Assembly (NCBI RefSeq): GCF_900129985.1
Contig: NZ_FQXN01000002.1
Coordinates: 124,001 to 188,000 of the forward strand
Reading direction: 5' to 3'
Origin: Thermosipho atlanticus DSM 15807
GTDB taxonomy: Bacteria; Thermotogota; Thermotogae; Thermotogales; Fervidobacteriaceae
Length of the DNA: 64,000 nt
Positions 29,223 through 38,424 of this stretch are shown here, piece by piece. Under the pieces are notes generated by a model, which was not told the origin of the DNA, made no database searches, and saw only the letters and a list, made by a program, of their open reading frames with translations. Every line of letters starts with the position of its first letter. Position 1 is the stretch's first letter. The translations under genes and the position numbers were made by a program.

Positions 29223-31472
29223 ATGGTATATGAAATAGCACTTTCCGGTTTTTCTAGTAATAAAACTTTTTTATACTCATATGACACACATCTTGAAATA
29301 GGTGAAAGAGTTTATGTAACTTATAATGGAAAAAAGAATGTGGGGTATGTGGTAGAGAAAAAAGAAGCATCGGGACGTTATAAAGAAATTTTAAATAAAA
29401 TTGATGGTAGAAGTTTTTTGCCTGAGTGGTATGTAAAAGTAATTAAGGAAATTTCCAATATTTACAGTTCACCAATAGGGAAATTGCTTGATTTATCTTT
29501 TCCAAATAATATTGAAGATTATTTTGTAAATAAAGTGAAGGCTATAAGCCCTTTATATCCAATTGAAGAGTTAAGTGAACAAGATTTTGTAAAAAAGTAT
29601 GGAGAAAAAAAATTGAATGAATTAGTAAGAAATGGAATTGTGAAAATAGAAAAAGATTTAAAAGTTCGAAAGCCTCGACCTCAAAGAGAAATTTATGTTT
29701 ATTTAGATTCGAGTTTAAAAGAAATTAGTGAAAAGAGATTGACAAAAAAACAGGAAAAAGTTATCAATTATATTCTTTCAAGGGAGAGTGCAACATACAG
29801 TGAATTAAGGGATATCTTTGGAATTTCTAAAGATACTCTCTTGCAGCTTGAAAGAAAAAGAGTAATAAAATTGTATGAACATCCTATTGAAAATAATAAA
29901 AGAAAAGTAGAATTAACCCAAAGTCAAAGAGAAATAGTAAATGATATTATAAAAAAACATGGAAAACACTTGTTGATGGGAGTTACAGGTAGTGGAAAGA
30001 CAGAAATTTATTTAGCTGTTATGGAATATTATTTAAAATTTGGTAGAGTTTTATACCTTGTACCTGAAACTTCGTTAATAGAACAAACGTTTTCTAGAAT
30101 AAAATCAAGATTTCCTGAGCTCAACATAGGTATTTATCATAGTTATTTAACGAAATCAAAGAAAACAGATGTTTGGTTGAAAAGTGTAACGGGAGAAGTA
30201 GATATATTATTGGGAACAAGAAGTGCTATTTTTGTTCCTTTGAAAGATTTAAATTTGGTTATTGTAGACGAGGAACATGACGATAGTTATTATCAAGACT
30301 CTGAGCCTATATACGATGCCATTAGTATACTTGAAAGATATCCGCAAACCGTTATCTTTGGAAGTGCAACTCCAAGACTAGAACATTATTATGCCGCTAA
30401 AAATGGTGAGTTTTATTTTCATTATTTAACCGATAGGTTTGGAACGGTTTTACCAGAAGTTGAGATTATTGATTTAAATACCGAGGAAAAAATAACTCCA
30501 CATATTTCTAAAAAAATGCTAGATGAAATCAATTTTGAGCTTGGAAAGGGAAATAGTGTCATAACATTTGTAAGAAGAAAAGGTTTTTCTCTTTTGATGT
30601 GTCAACGCTGTGGTTACTTTGTGAAGTGCCCAAATTGTGATGTAGCTCTTACATATCACAAAGATGAAGGCAAGTTGAAATGTCATATATGTGGGCATAC
30701 TCAAAACGTCATAAATGTCTGTCCTTCGTGTGGTTCTGTCATGCTTCTTGAAAAAGGGACGGGAACTGAGAGAATGGAAAAGGAGCTTATGCAATTTTTT
30801 CCAGGAAGAGTTATAACGCGAGCGGATACAGAGATAATAAAAAGGCCAAATTTATTTAACGATGTAATTAAATCTCTATTAAATGGGGAACTCGATATAC
30901 TTGTAGGTACAAAGATGATAACTAAAGGATTGGATATCCCAACCATTTCGTTAATTGTGGTAACTGACATCGATGCAATTTACAAATTGCCTGATTACAA
31001 TTCTGAAATAAAGGCTTTTCAGCTCCTTGTTCAGGTAATTGGGAGATCTGGAAGAAGAACCAAAGGAAAAGCTTTAATTCAAACGTATAATCCTGAAAGT
31101 GAGGTAATACGATATGCAATTGAACAAGATGTTGTCACTTTTTATGATATTGAGCTAAATAAAAGAAAAAAACTGAATTATCCACCATTTTCTGACATAG
31201 TTCAGGTTATAACATTTTCATCTGATAAAGAATTGGGTTATGCATCTACAACAAAGTTGGTTGACGAGATTAGAAAAAAGATAGACGATGAAATAATTGG
31301 ACCTACAGAGTATTTGATCCCCAAAATGAGAAATAATTATTTGCACCATTTTGTGATAAAAACAAAGGATGTAAAAAAAGTCAATAAAATCTTAAATCAA
31401 GTTTTGCTAAACTATCCTACTAAAGCTATTATTAGGGTGAATCCACCTTCTTTACTTACTTATGTGAGGTAA
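29223..31472 (+). CDS. priA: Primosomal protein N' (PriA helicase)
   Basis: PriA restarts stalled replication forks. The 749-residue protein has the helicase motifs GVTGSGKTEIYL (Walker A, about 258-269) and VDEEHDDSYYQD (DEEH box). The zinc-binding insert has four CxxC pairs, CQRCG, CPNCD, CHICG and CPSCG (about 462-505). Motif VI is VIGRSGRRTKGKAL. ATG 29223 follows GAGGTGAT. It meets tex end to end with a 13-nt gap and no terminator. Confidence 0.95.
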   Translation: MVYEIALSGFSSNKTFLYSYDTHLEIGERVYVTYNGKKNVGYVVEKKEASGRYKEILNKIDGRSFLPEWYVKVIKEISNIYSSPIGKLLDLSFPNNIEDYFVNKVKAISPLYPIEELSEQDFVKKYGEKKLNELVRNGIVKIEKDLKVRKPRPQREIYVYLDSSLKEISEKRLTKKQEKVINYILSRESATYSELRDIFGISKDTLLQLERKRVIKLYEHPIENNKRKVELTQSQREIVNDIIKKHGKHLLMGVTGSGKTEIYLAVMEYYLKFGRVLYLVPETSLIEQTFSRIKSRFPELNIGIYHSYLTKSKKTDVWLKSVTGEVDILLGTRSAIFVPLKDLNLVIVDEEHDDSYYQDSEPIYDAISILERYPQTVIFGSATPRLEHYYAAKNGEFYFHYLTDRFGTVLPEVEIIDLNTEEKITPHISKKMLDEINFELGKGNSVITFVRRKGFSLLMCQRCGYFVKCPNCDVALTYHKDEGKLKCHICGHTQNVINVCPSCGSVMLLEKGTGTERMEKELMQFFPGRVITRADTEIIKRPNLFNDVIKSLLNGELDILVGTKMITKGLDIPTISLIVVTDIDAIYKLPDYNSEIKAFQLLVQVIGRSGRRTKGKALIQTYNPESEVIRYAIEQDVVTFYDIELNKRKKLNYPPFSDIVQVITFSSDKELGYASTTKLVDEIRKKIDDEIIGPTEYLIPKMRNNYLHHFVIKTKDVKKVNKILNQVLLNYPTKAIIRVNPPSLLTYVR

Positions 31473-31485
31473 ATTTAATATTTAT

Positions 31486-33606
31486 CTAGTCTATTATTTC
31501 AAGACTTATGCGTTTTAGTTCATTATCAATGCTTGTGATTTTTACGTTTACAATTTGATTCAAACGAATAGTATCTTTTACAAATTTTTTGTGAATAAAC
31601 CCACTTTCTTTTAGACCAATATCTACAAATATACCAAAATCCGTAATGTTAGTAACTGTCCCCTGTAATTCCATTCCGATTCTTAAATCTTCAAATGAAA
31701 GAATATTGTCAAATAATAATGGTTGAGGTAATTCTTCTCTGGGGTCTCTTCCAGGATTCAACAATTCGGAAATTAAATCTTTTAAAGTATAGATTCCAAC
31801 ATTTAATTTTTTTGATAGGTCTTCAAGTTTTTTCTCGTCATCAAAAATTTGTGAGAGAACTGATTTAACTTCATTGTTAACTTTTATATCTTCAACATTA
31901 AAACCAAACAAATTTAGCAATCTTCCGGTAGTTTCATAATTTTCGGGATGAATCCCTGTCATTTCAAGAGGATTTTTTCCATCTAGTATCCGTAAAAAGC
32001 CTGCACATTGCTGAAAACTTTTTTTCCCCATTCCTTTAATTTTGAGTAGTTCCTGTCTTTCGTTGAATTTCCCAAGTTTTTTTCTATACATTACAATTTT
32101 TTTAGCAATATTTGGTGAGATTCCAGAGACATATTCTAGCAGTTTTGGAGAAGCCGTATTTAAGTTAACTCCTACTTTATTGACGATATCTTCTACAACA
32201 CTATCTAGTTTTTCTTTTAGTTTTTTTTGGTCAACGTCATGTTGATATTGGCCCACACCTAATGATCTAGGTTCTATCTTTACAAATTCAGCGAGTGGAT
32301 CTAAAACTCTTCTACCAATACTAATTGCTCCTCTAACTGTGACATCAAGTTCCGGAAATTCTTCTTTTGCAAGTTTTGAAGCAGAGTATACTGATGCCCC
32401 TGCTTCATTTACAAAAAGATATTTCATTTTTAAGTTATGCTTTTTAATTAACCATACAATAAATTGTTGGGTTTCCCTCGAAGCAGTGCCGTTTCCTATA
32501 GCTATGAGGTTTAAATCGTATTTTTTGATTAATTCAAGGACAATTTTTTCTGACTTTTTATAATCATTAAAGGGAGGTACAGGGTAAATAGTGTTATTTT
32601 CTAGGAATTTTCCGTATTCGTTAAGGGCGACAATTTTGCAACCTGTTCTGTATCCCGAATCTATTGCTAATATCCTTTTCTTTTTAATTGGAGGAGTAAG
32701 TAAGAGTTGTTCAAGATTTCTAGCGAAAATTTCAATTGCTCTATTATCAGCTTTTTCTTTTAGAATGTTTCTTATTTGAGTAACAATCGAAGGAAAAAGC
32801 ATATTTTTCCATCCGTATTCTAGACCGTTAAGTATGATTTGATTATTTTTTTCCCATTTTGTTAAGTAAAGTTTAAAAAGTTTGTTTTTATATTTTTCAT
32901 CAATCTTTATATTTACTTTTAGAACGCCCTCTTTTTCCCCTCTATTAATTGAAAGTATTCTGTAATCTGGTATATTCTTTATTCTTTGAGAGAAATCAGA
33001 AAAAATTTCGTATTTTGTTTTAATGTTTTTAAATTCTTTTTTCTTATACGATTGCAAAACTCCATAATTTAAAAGATAATTTTGGAGTGTTTCTCTTATT
33101 CTTTTATCATGGGCAAACCATTGCCCAATAATATGAGAAACTCCTTCTTTTACTTTCTCAACAGAGTTAAAAATTTCATTGAAAAAATTACTGGCAGCAA
33201 TTTCAAAATCTATTTTTTTATGGAATAGCATTTTTGCAAGTGGTTCCAATCCGTTTTCTATTGCGATATCAGCTTTTGTCTTTTTTCTTCTTTTAAAAGG
33301 AAGATATATATTTTCTAATTCGGATAATTTTGTGCATGCTTTTATTTCTGCTTCTAATTCTTTTGTTAGTTTACCCTGTTCTTTAATAGCTTTTAAAACT
33401 GTAGTTTTATATTTTTCTAAGTTTTGGTAATACTCATATTTTTCCTTAATTTTTCTTATTTGTTCTTCATTAAGATTTCCAGTTGCTTCTTTTCTGTATC
33501 TACTAATAAAAGGAACAGTGTTGTCATTTAGTAAAAGCTCTATGGTGTTTTTCGTTTGCCAAGTTTCAATGTTCAATTCTTTAGATATTAATTCTATAAT
33601 TCTCAT
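31486..33606 (-). CDS. tex: Tex family RNA-binding transcription accessory protein
   Basis: The 706-residue protein has the Tex order. An N-terminal helical region contains FISRYRKEATGNLNEEQIR. The YqgF-like domain has ILAIDSGYRTGCKIV (about 313-327). The helix-hairpin-helix region has VGVNLNTAS and ELLKIKGMGKKSFQQCAGFL. The C-terminal S1 domain (about 635-705) has TVTNITDFGIFVDIG. Its cellular role is RNA-linked and not fully known. ATG 33606 follows GGGAGG. It is single and divergent from the ferredoxin-like gene. Confidence 0.95.
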   Translation of the reverse strand: MRIIELISKELNIETWQTKNTIELLLNDNTVPFISRYRKEATGNLNEEQIRKIKEKYEYYQNLEKYKTTVLKAIKEQGKLTKELEAEIKACTKLSELENIYLPFKRRKKTKADIAIENGLEPLAKMLFHKKIDFEIAASNFFNEIFNSVEKVKEGVSHIIGQWFAHDKRIRETLQNYLLNYGVLQSYKKKEFKNIKTKYEIFSDFSQRIKNIPDYRILSINRGEKEGVLKVNIKIDEKYKNKLFKLYLTKWEKNNQIILNGLEYGWKNMLFPSIVTQIRNILKEKADNRAIEIFARNLEQLLLTPPIKKKRILAIDSGYRTGCKIVALNEYGKFLENNTIYPVPPFNDYKKSEKIVLELIKKYDLNLIAIGNGTASRETQQFIVWLIKKHNLKMKYLFVNEAGASVYSASKLAKEEFPELDVTVRGAISIGRRVLDPLAEFVKIEPRSLGVGQYQHDVDQKKLKEKLDSVVEDIVNKVGVNLNTASPKLLEYVSGISPNIAKKIVMYRKKLGKFNERQELLKIKGMGKKSFQQCAGFLRILDGKNPLEMTGIHPENYETTGRLLNLFGFNVEDIKVNNEVKSVLSQIFDDEKKLEDLSKKLNVGIYTLKDLISELLNPGRDPREELPQPLLFDNILSFEDLRIGMELQGTVTNITDFGIFVDIGLKESGFIHKKFVKDTIRLNQIVNVKITSIDNELKRISLEIID

Positions 33607-33780
33607 TTTTTACCTCCCTGAACAATTATATCAGATTTAAGAGTTTTCAATATAGCCAATTAATGTGAATTTTAAGTGTTTAACTTTGAGAATTTCACTT
33701 TTATATATTTTTATAACATTTTATTTTTGAATATTTAAACATGTATAATAATTTGTAAAGTAAAAAAAGGGGGGGTATAT

Positions 33781-34095
33781 TTGTCGAAAAGGGTCGTTGC
33801 TCATCCTATATTAGAAGAAATACCAGATACAAAAGAACTTGAATTTGAATTTGAAGGATTAAAACTAAAAGCTATAAATGGTGATACTATAGCAAGTGCC
33901 TTAATTGCAAATGGGATAGATATTTTTGGATATTCCGAGAGCGGAAAACCAAAAGGTTTTTTTTGTGCCATTGGAAAATGTTCTTCTTGCCTTGTGATTG
34001 TTAATGGAATTCCGAATGTTCGGGCATGTATAACTCTTGTTGAGGATGGGATGAAGATTGAAAGGCAAAAAGGGAAGGGGAACCCTACATGGTGA
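33781..34095 (+). CDS. [2Fe-2S] subunit of amino-acid-type dehydrogenase complex
   Basis: The 104-residue protein has the Fer2_4 pattern CAIGKCSSC then C near 81 (CxxxxCxxC...C), as in the sarcosine-oxidase alpha N-terminal domain and the HcnA-like small subunits. It passes electrons between the flavin subunits. The start TTG 33781 follows a run of G (GGGGGG). It overlaps the next gene by seven bases. The 174-nt upstream region has TATAAT near 33744 but no good -35. Confidence 0.85.
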   Translation: MSKRVVAHPILEEIPDTKELEFEFEGLKLKAINGDTIASALIANGIDIFGYSESGKPKGFFCAIGKCSSCLVIVNGIPNVRACITLVEDGMKIERQKGKGNPTW

Positions 34096-35894
34096 AAAAA
34101 ACACAAGCGTTAGTTATAGGAGCGGGTCCTGCAGGATTATGTGGCTCTATCGCTATTGCAGAAAATGGTGTAGAAGTATTGGTTGTTGATGAAGGGCTTT
34201 GGCCCGGTGGGCAACTTCCAAAACAAACTCATAAATTTTTTGGACATGAAGTTTTTTTTGCATCTGTAAGGGGTTTTGAAATTGGGGAAAAATTATATCA
34301 GAAAGCTTTAAATTTAGGTGTAAGGTTTAAAATGAAAACTACGGTAAGCGGTATATATGAAGATTCAATCGTTTTGTTCGATAGGGAGAATGAAAAAATT
34401 GAAGAAATAAATGCAGATTACATATTAATTGCAACAGGGGCTTCGGAAAAATTTATATCATTTAAAAAAAATTACTTGCCAGGTGTATATGGTGCAGGGG
34501 CTGTTCAAACACTTATGAACCAATATAGGGTTTTACCAGGCAATGATTTTTTAATTGTTGGAGCAGGTAACATAGGTCTTATAGTAGCATATCAGTTGTT
34601 ACAGGCCGGAGCAAATGTGAGAGCAATTGTAGAGGCAACTGATAAAGTGGGTGGCTATCTTGTTCATGCAAATAAAGTTAAGAGAATGGGAATACCTATT
34701 CTTCTCAAACATACAGTTGTTGAAGCAATAGGGGAAGAAAAAGTAAGAGGTGCAATAATAGCAGAAGTGGATGATAACTTTAAACCAATAAAAGGTACTG
34801 AAAAAGAGTTAGCAGTTGATACAATTTGTTTGGCTGTGGGGTTACAACCAAGTGTTGAACTTGCTGCTCAGGCAGGTGCTGAAATACAATTTGTTCCCGA
34901 GTTAGGTGGATATGTTCCAATACGGGATGAAAATATGAAAACAACAATTTATACTTTGTACATTGCAGGTGATCTTGCAAGCATTGAAGAAGCGTCAACT
35001 GCAATGATAGAGGGATATATAGCAGGTTACAATATAGCCAGGAAAATTACGAACAATGATTTATCTGAAAAGATTGAAAAAATGAAACGTGAATTGGAAG
35101 AGTTTAGAAGAGGGCCGTTTTCTTCAAAAGTAAGAAGAGGGTTAAAGAAATTTGGAATAGACTATCCAGAAGGAGGTTACAGAGTAGAACAGCAGAAAGA
35201 CAATGGCCCAAAAGGAAAATTGAGGGTTAAAATAGAATGTCCGCAAAACATACCCTGTAATCCATGTGAAACTTCCTGCCCAACTGGTGCTATCACTGTT
35301 GGAGGTAATATAAATGGAATACCTCATGTAGATTATGATAAATGTATTGGATGTGGAATTTGCGTTATGAAATGTCCGGGGCTTGCTATTTTTCTGATTC
35401 AAGAAAAAGATAATCACTCAATTATTGGTATTCCTTATGAATTTGAACTTCCTGAAAATGGAGAAAAAGTACTATTAATGGATAAAGAAGGAAAAATAGT
35501 AGGAGAAGGTAAAGTGGAGAAAATAACAAAGAACTTAAAAGGAAAAACACATATAGTTTACTTAAAAGTTCCTAAGGGTCTTGAGGAGGTAAGACATTTC
35601 TCGAGAATTTTAAAAGAAGAGGAAGAAATAGTTTGTAGGTGTGAAGAAATAACGAGAAGCCAGGTGGAAAGTGCAATTGAGGAAGGATTTACTGATTTTG
35701 AAGAACTTAGAAGGTATTTAAGAATTGGTATGGGACCATGTGGAGGAAGAGTATGTAGATTGCAAGTCTTATCAATTTTGGCATTAAAAACTGGAAAACA
35801 AATTTCTGAATTTGATTTGGGAAGATTCAGACCTCCCAGTATACCTCTTCCATTTAGAGCAATATTAAGAGGAGATGAAGAAAATGAAGTATAA
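34089..35894 (+). CDS. FAD/NAD(P)-iron-sulfur alpha subunit of the dehydrogenase complex
   Basis: The 601-residue protein starts with a Rossmann FAD site (VIGAGPAGLCGSIAI, about 8-22). A second nucleotide-binding motif VGAGNIGLIVAYQLL (about 157-171) and IYIAGD-like CIAGDLAS near 295 follow. A two-cluster ferredoxin-like domain is at about 383-440 (CNPCETSCPTGAI, then CIGCGICVMKCPG). The C-terminal BFD-like [2Fe-2S] domain has CRCEE (about 516) and CGGRVCR (about 555). This is the domain order of large subunits of dye-linked proline, hydroxyproline and related dehydrogenases. The exact substrate is not known. Confidence 0.88.
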   Translation: MVKKTQALVIGAGPAGLCGSIAIAENGVEVLVVDEGLWPGGQLPKQTHKFFGHEVFFASVRGFEIGEKLYQKALNLGVRFKMKTTVSGIYEDSIVLFDRENEKIEEINADYILIATGASEKFISFKKNYLPGVYGAGAVQTLMNQYRVLPGNDFLIVGAGNIGLIVAYQLLQAGANVRAIVEATDKVGGYLVHANKVKRMGIPILLKHTVVEAIGEEKVRGAIIAEVDDNFKPIKGTEKELAVDTICLAVGLQPSVELAAQAGAEIQFVPELGGYVPIRDENMKTTIYTLYIAGDLASIEEASTAMIEGYIAGYNIARKITNNDLSEKIEKMKRELEEFRRGPFSSKVRRGLKKFGIDYPEGGYRVEQQKDNGPKGKLRVKIECPQNIPCNPCETSCPTGAITVGGNINGIPHVDYDKCIGCGICVMKCPGLAIFLIQEKDNHSIIGIPYEFELPENGEKVLLMDKEGKIVGEGKVEKITKNLKGKTHIVYLKVPKGLEEVRHFSRILKEEEEIVCRCEEITRSQVESAIEEGFTDFEELRRYLRIGMGPCGGRVCRLQVLSILALKTGKQISEFDLGRFRPPSIPLPFRAILRGDEENEV

Positions 35895-37020
35895 AGTCTG
35901 TATAATTGGTGGGGGAATCGTTGGTACTGCTATTGCATATTTTTTGGGGAAATTGGGAGAAACGTCAGTAGCAGTTTTTGAAAAGAGATATTTATCTTCA
36001 GGTGCTACAGGTAGATGTGGTGGAGGAATTAGACAGCAATGGAGTACAGAAGCAAATGTTAGACTTGCGATGAGGAGTGTTAAATTTTTTGAACGATTTA
36101 AAGATGATGTGGGAATGGATATAGAATACAAACAAGGAGGTTATCTTTTATTATCATTTAGTGAGGAAGAAGCAAAGCAATTTGAGAAAAATGTAAAAAT
36201 GCAAAAAGAGCAAGGATTAAATGTAGAAATCTTAACTCCTAAAATGGTAAAGAATAAATATCCATTTATTAATATTGACAATTTAATACTTGCAACGTTT
36301 TGTCAAAGCGATGGACATGCCAACCCGCATAAGGCAACTTTTGGATATGCAAAAGCTGCCCGTGAGATGGGAATTGATGTCTATACTCATACTGAAGTTA
36401 ATAGTATTGATGTTAAAAATGGTGAAGTGTGTGGAATAAATACGTCGAAAGGTTATTTTGAGTGTGAAGTTCTTGTGAATGCGGCCGGGGCATGGTCAAA
36501 AGAAGTTGGAAAAATGGTGGGTGTTGACCTGCCTACGGAAAGTTATAGGCATCAGATTTTTGTAACAGAGCCACTGAATTTCTTTTTTCCATTTATGGCC
36601 ATTAGTTTTTCTGGTAATTTTTATATGCGTCAAACTCTTCATGGGCAGTTTATTATGGGACAGGGAGATAAGGATGAAAAACCGGGTATAAATGAAAATG
36701 TAACATTTAAGTTTGAAAAGGAAATGGCTAAAAAAATGACTAAATTATTTCCTTTCCTTAAAAACTTGAGGATTTTGAGACATTGGTCAGGAGAGTACAA
36801 TATGTCTCCAGATGCACAACCTATTCTTGGTGAATCAAAAGATATTAAGAATTTTTATTATGCAGTCGGCTTTTCTGGTCATGGATTTATGCTTGCTCCA
36901 GCTGTTGGAGAAGCAATAGCGGAATTAATAGTTTATGGCAAAACTTTGCATAGCGATATTTCGCATTTAAATACTGAAAGATTTGGAAAAGGTATAATTC
37001 AAGAAAAAAATGTTGTGTAA
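35884..37020 (+). CDS. FAD-dependent catalytic beta subunit (DAO/sarcosine-oxidase-beta family)
   Basis: The 378-residue protein has the FAD motif IIGGGIVGTAIAYFLG at the start, then GATGRCGGGIRQQWS (about 42-56), where the flavin sits, and NAAGAWSKEVG (about 195). The end has NFYYAVGFSGHGFMLAPAVG, typical of the DAO family. It would oxidise an amino acid or N-methyl amino acid. ATG 35884 is preferred because it is 8-9 nt after GGAG; ATG 35875 is too close. The gene overlaps the alpha-subunit gene by 11 nt. Confidence 0.88.
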   Translation: MKYKVCIIGGGIVGTAIAYFLGKLGETSVAVFEKRYLSSGATGRCGGGIRQQWSTEANVRLAMRSVKFFERFKDDVGMDIEYKQGGYLLLSFSEEEAKQFEKNVKMQKEQGLNVEILTPKMVKNKYPFINIDNLILATFCQSDGHANPHKATFGYAKAAREMGIDVYTHTEVNSIDVKNGEVCGINTSKGYFECEVLVNAAGAWSKEVGKMVGVDLPTESYRHQIFVTEPLNFFFPFMAISFSGNFYMRQTLHGQFIMGQGDKDEKPGINENVTFKFEKEMAKKMTKLFPFLKNLRILRHWSGEYNMSPDAQPILGESKDIKNFYYAVGFSGHGFMLAPAVGEAIAELIVYGKTLHSDISHLNTERFGKGIIQEKNVV

Positions 37021-37036
37021 AATATGTTGCAATTTG

Positions 37037-37045
37037 TGTTATAAT
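37037..37045 (+). promoter_or_regulatory. Extended -10 promoter of the solute-binding protein gene
   Basis: TGT-TATAAT at 37037-37045, 38 nt before the start codon, in the 62-nt gap after the dehydrogenase genes. The binding protein can thus be expressed separately. Confidence 0.45.
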
Positions 37046-37082
37046 ATTAAAGCTGTAATCTCTTAAAAGGAGGGGAAGAGGT

Positions 37083-38345
37083 ATGAAGAAACTGTTGGTT
37101 TTACTTTTTGTGATTAGTTTGGTATTCTTTGCCTTTTCACAAACAAAGATTGTTTTTTGGCATGCTATGGGTGGAGGGCATGGTAAAACTCTTGAACAAA
37201 TAGTACAAAATTTTAATGAAACACATCCAGATATTCAAGTTGAGGCTATTTATGTTGGGAATTATGGGGCACTCAGTCAAAAATTACTTGCTGGTGCTCA
37301 AGCTGGAGAACTTCCAACTATTTCACAAGCATATTCTAACTGGACTGCAAAGCTTATTCAAAGTGGTGTAGTTCAATCATTAAACGATTTTATAAATGAT
37401 CCAAAAATTGGACTTACGAAAGAAGAATGGGAAGATATCTATAAACCACTTAGAGATAATGGCACCTGGGGAGATACAGTTTATGCTGTACCATTTAATA
37501 AGAGTTTATATGTTCTTTATTATAACGTAGATCTCTTCACATTATACGGTTTAGATGTTCCAAAATCTATTAATGAACTTTACTATGCTGCAAAAGTATT
37601 AACTGAAGATATCGATGGTGATGGAACAATTGATCAGTATGGTCTTGGATTCAGAACAACTGTCGACTTTTTCAATATACTCTTAACATTAAGAGGCGGT
37701 TCAATATTAAGATTTGAAAATGGAAAATGGGTATCAAATATTGATAGTCCTGAAACCAGAGAAGTACTTACATTTGTTAAAAAATTAATTGATGAAGGTA
37801 TAGCATATTATCAAGGCGGATACATGGATGGTCCTTTCGGTCAACAAAAAATTGCAATGTTTATTGGGACAATTGCAAGTAAACCATATGTCAACAAGAG
37901 TACAGCTGGTAAATTTACTTGGGCATGGGCTCCTGTCCCCGTTTGGAAAACAAGAAAAGTTCCATTTGCAGGTACAGATATAATTATGTTTGCAAACGCA
38001 TCTGAAGAAGAGAAAAAAGCAGCTTGGGAATTCATGAAATACTTGATTTCACCTGAAGTAACAGCATTCTGGGCAATAAATACAGGTTATATCCCTGTAA
38101 GAAAAAGCGCTCTTGAAACTAACATTTGGAAAGAATACTTAAAAACAGATCCTTTAGCAGAAGTTCCATTATCACAAATCGACAATGCAGTGTTTGATCC
38201 ACAAATAGGTGTTTGGTACGAAATAAGAACAGTTGTTGGAAACATGTTCTCCGATTTTGTAAATGGAAAAGTTGATATGGAAACAGCAATTAAAACAGCA
38301 GATGATCAAATTAAGAAATATCTTGCTGAAGAATACGGAGAATAA
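37083..38345 (+). CDS. Extracellular solute-binding protein, family 1 (UgpB-like)
   Basis: The 420-residue precursor has a signal peptide (MKKLLVLLFVISLVFFAFS) without the lipobox Cys, so it should be free in the periplasm-like space. The mature part begins TKIVFWHAMGGGHGKTLE, very like sn-glycerol-3-phosphate or sugar binding proteins, and has AVPFNKSLYVLYYN (about 138-151). No ABC permease or ATPase genes are adjacent, so its transporter is elsewhere. Shine-Dalgarno AGGAGGGG. It follows the dehydrogenase genes and might supply their substrate, which is inference. Confidence 0.9.
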   Translation: MKKLLVLLFVISLVFFAFSQTKIVFWHAMGGGHGKTLEQIVQNFNETHPDIQVEAIYVGNYGALSQKLLAGAQAGELPTISQAYSNWTAKLIQSGVVQSLNDFINDPKIGLTKEEWEDIYKPLRDNGTWGDTVYAVPFNKSLYVLYYNVDLFTLYGLDVPKSINELYYAAKVLTEDIDGDGTIDQYGLGFRTTVDFFNILLTLRGGSILRFENGKWVSNIDSPETREVLTFVKKLIDEGIAYYQGGYMDGPFGQQKIAMFIGTIASKPYVNKSTAGKFTWAWAPVPVWKTRKVPFAGTDIIMFANASEEEKKAAWEFMKYLISPEVTAFWAINTGYIPVRKSALETNIWKEYLKTDPLAEVPLSQIDNAVFDPQIGVWYEIRTVVGNMFSDFVNGKVDMETAIKTADDQIKKYLAEEYGE

Positions 38346-38363
38346 TTCAAGCGAAAAATATAG

Positions 38364-38392
38364 GGCCACCCATTTTTAGGGTGGCCTTTTAT
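38364..38392 (+). terminator. Terminator after the solute-binding protein gene
   Basis: Perfect stem GGCCACCC / GGGTGGCC (38364-38371 and 38379-38386), loop ATTTTTA, followed by TTTTATTTT. Confidence 0.92.
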
Positions 38393-38400
38393 TTTATAAT

Positions 38401-38409
38401 TGATATAAT
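38401..38409 (+). promoter_or_regulatory. Extended -10 promoter of the clamp-like gene
   Basis: TGA-TATAAT at 38401-38409. The Shine-Dalgarno GAGGTGA follows at 38417, so the leader would be only about nine nucleotides. Confidence 0.45.
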
Positions 38410-38424
38410 ATATTTTGAGGTGAA

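Noticed and set aside
33607-33780. CRP/FNR-type operator between tex and the [2Fe-2S] gene
   Set aside because: GTGAATTTT and GAATTTCAC are present but not as a properly spaced symmetric TGTGA-N6-TCACA site.
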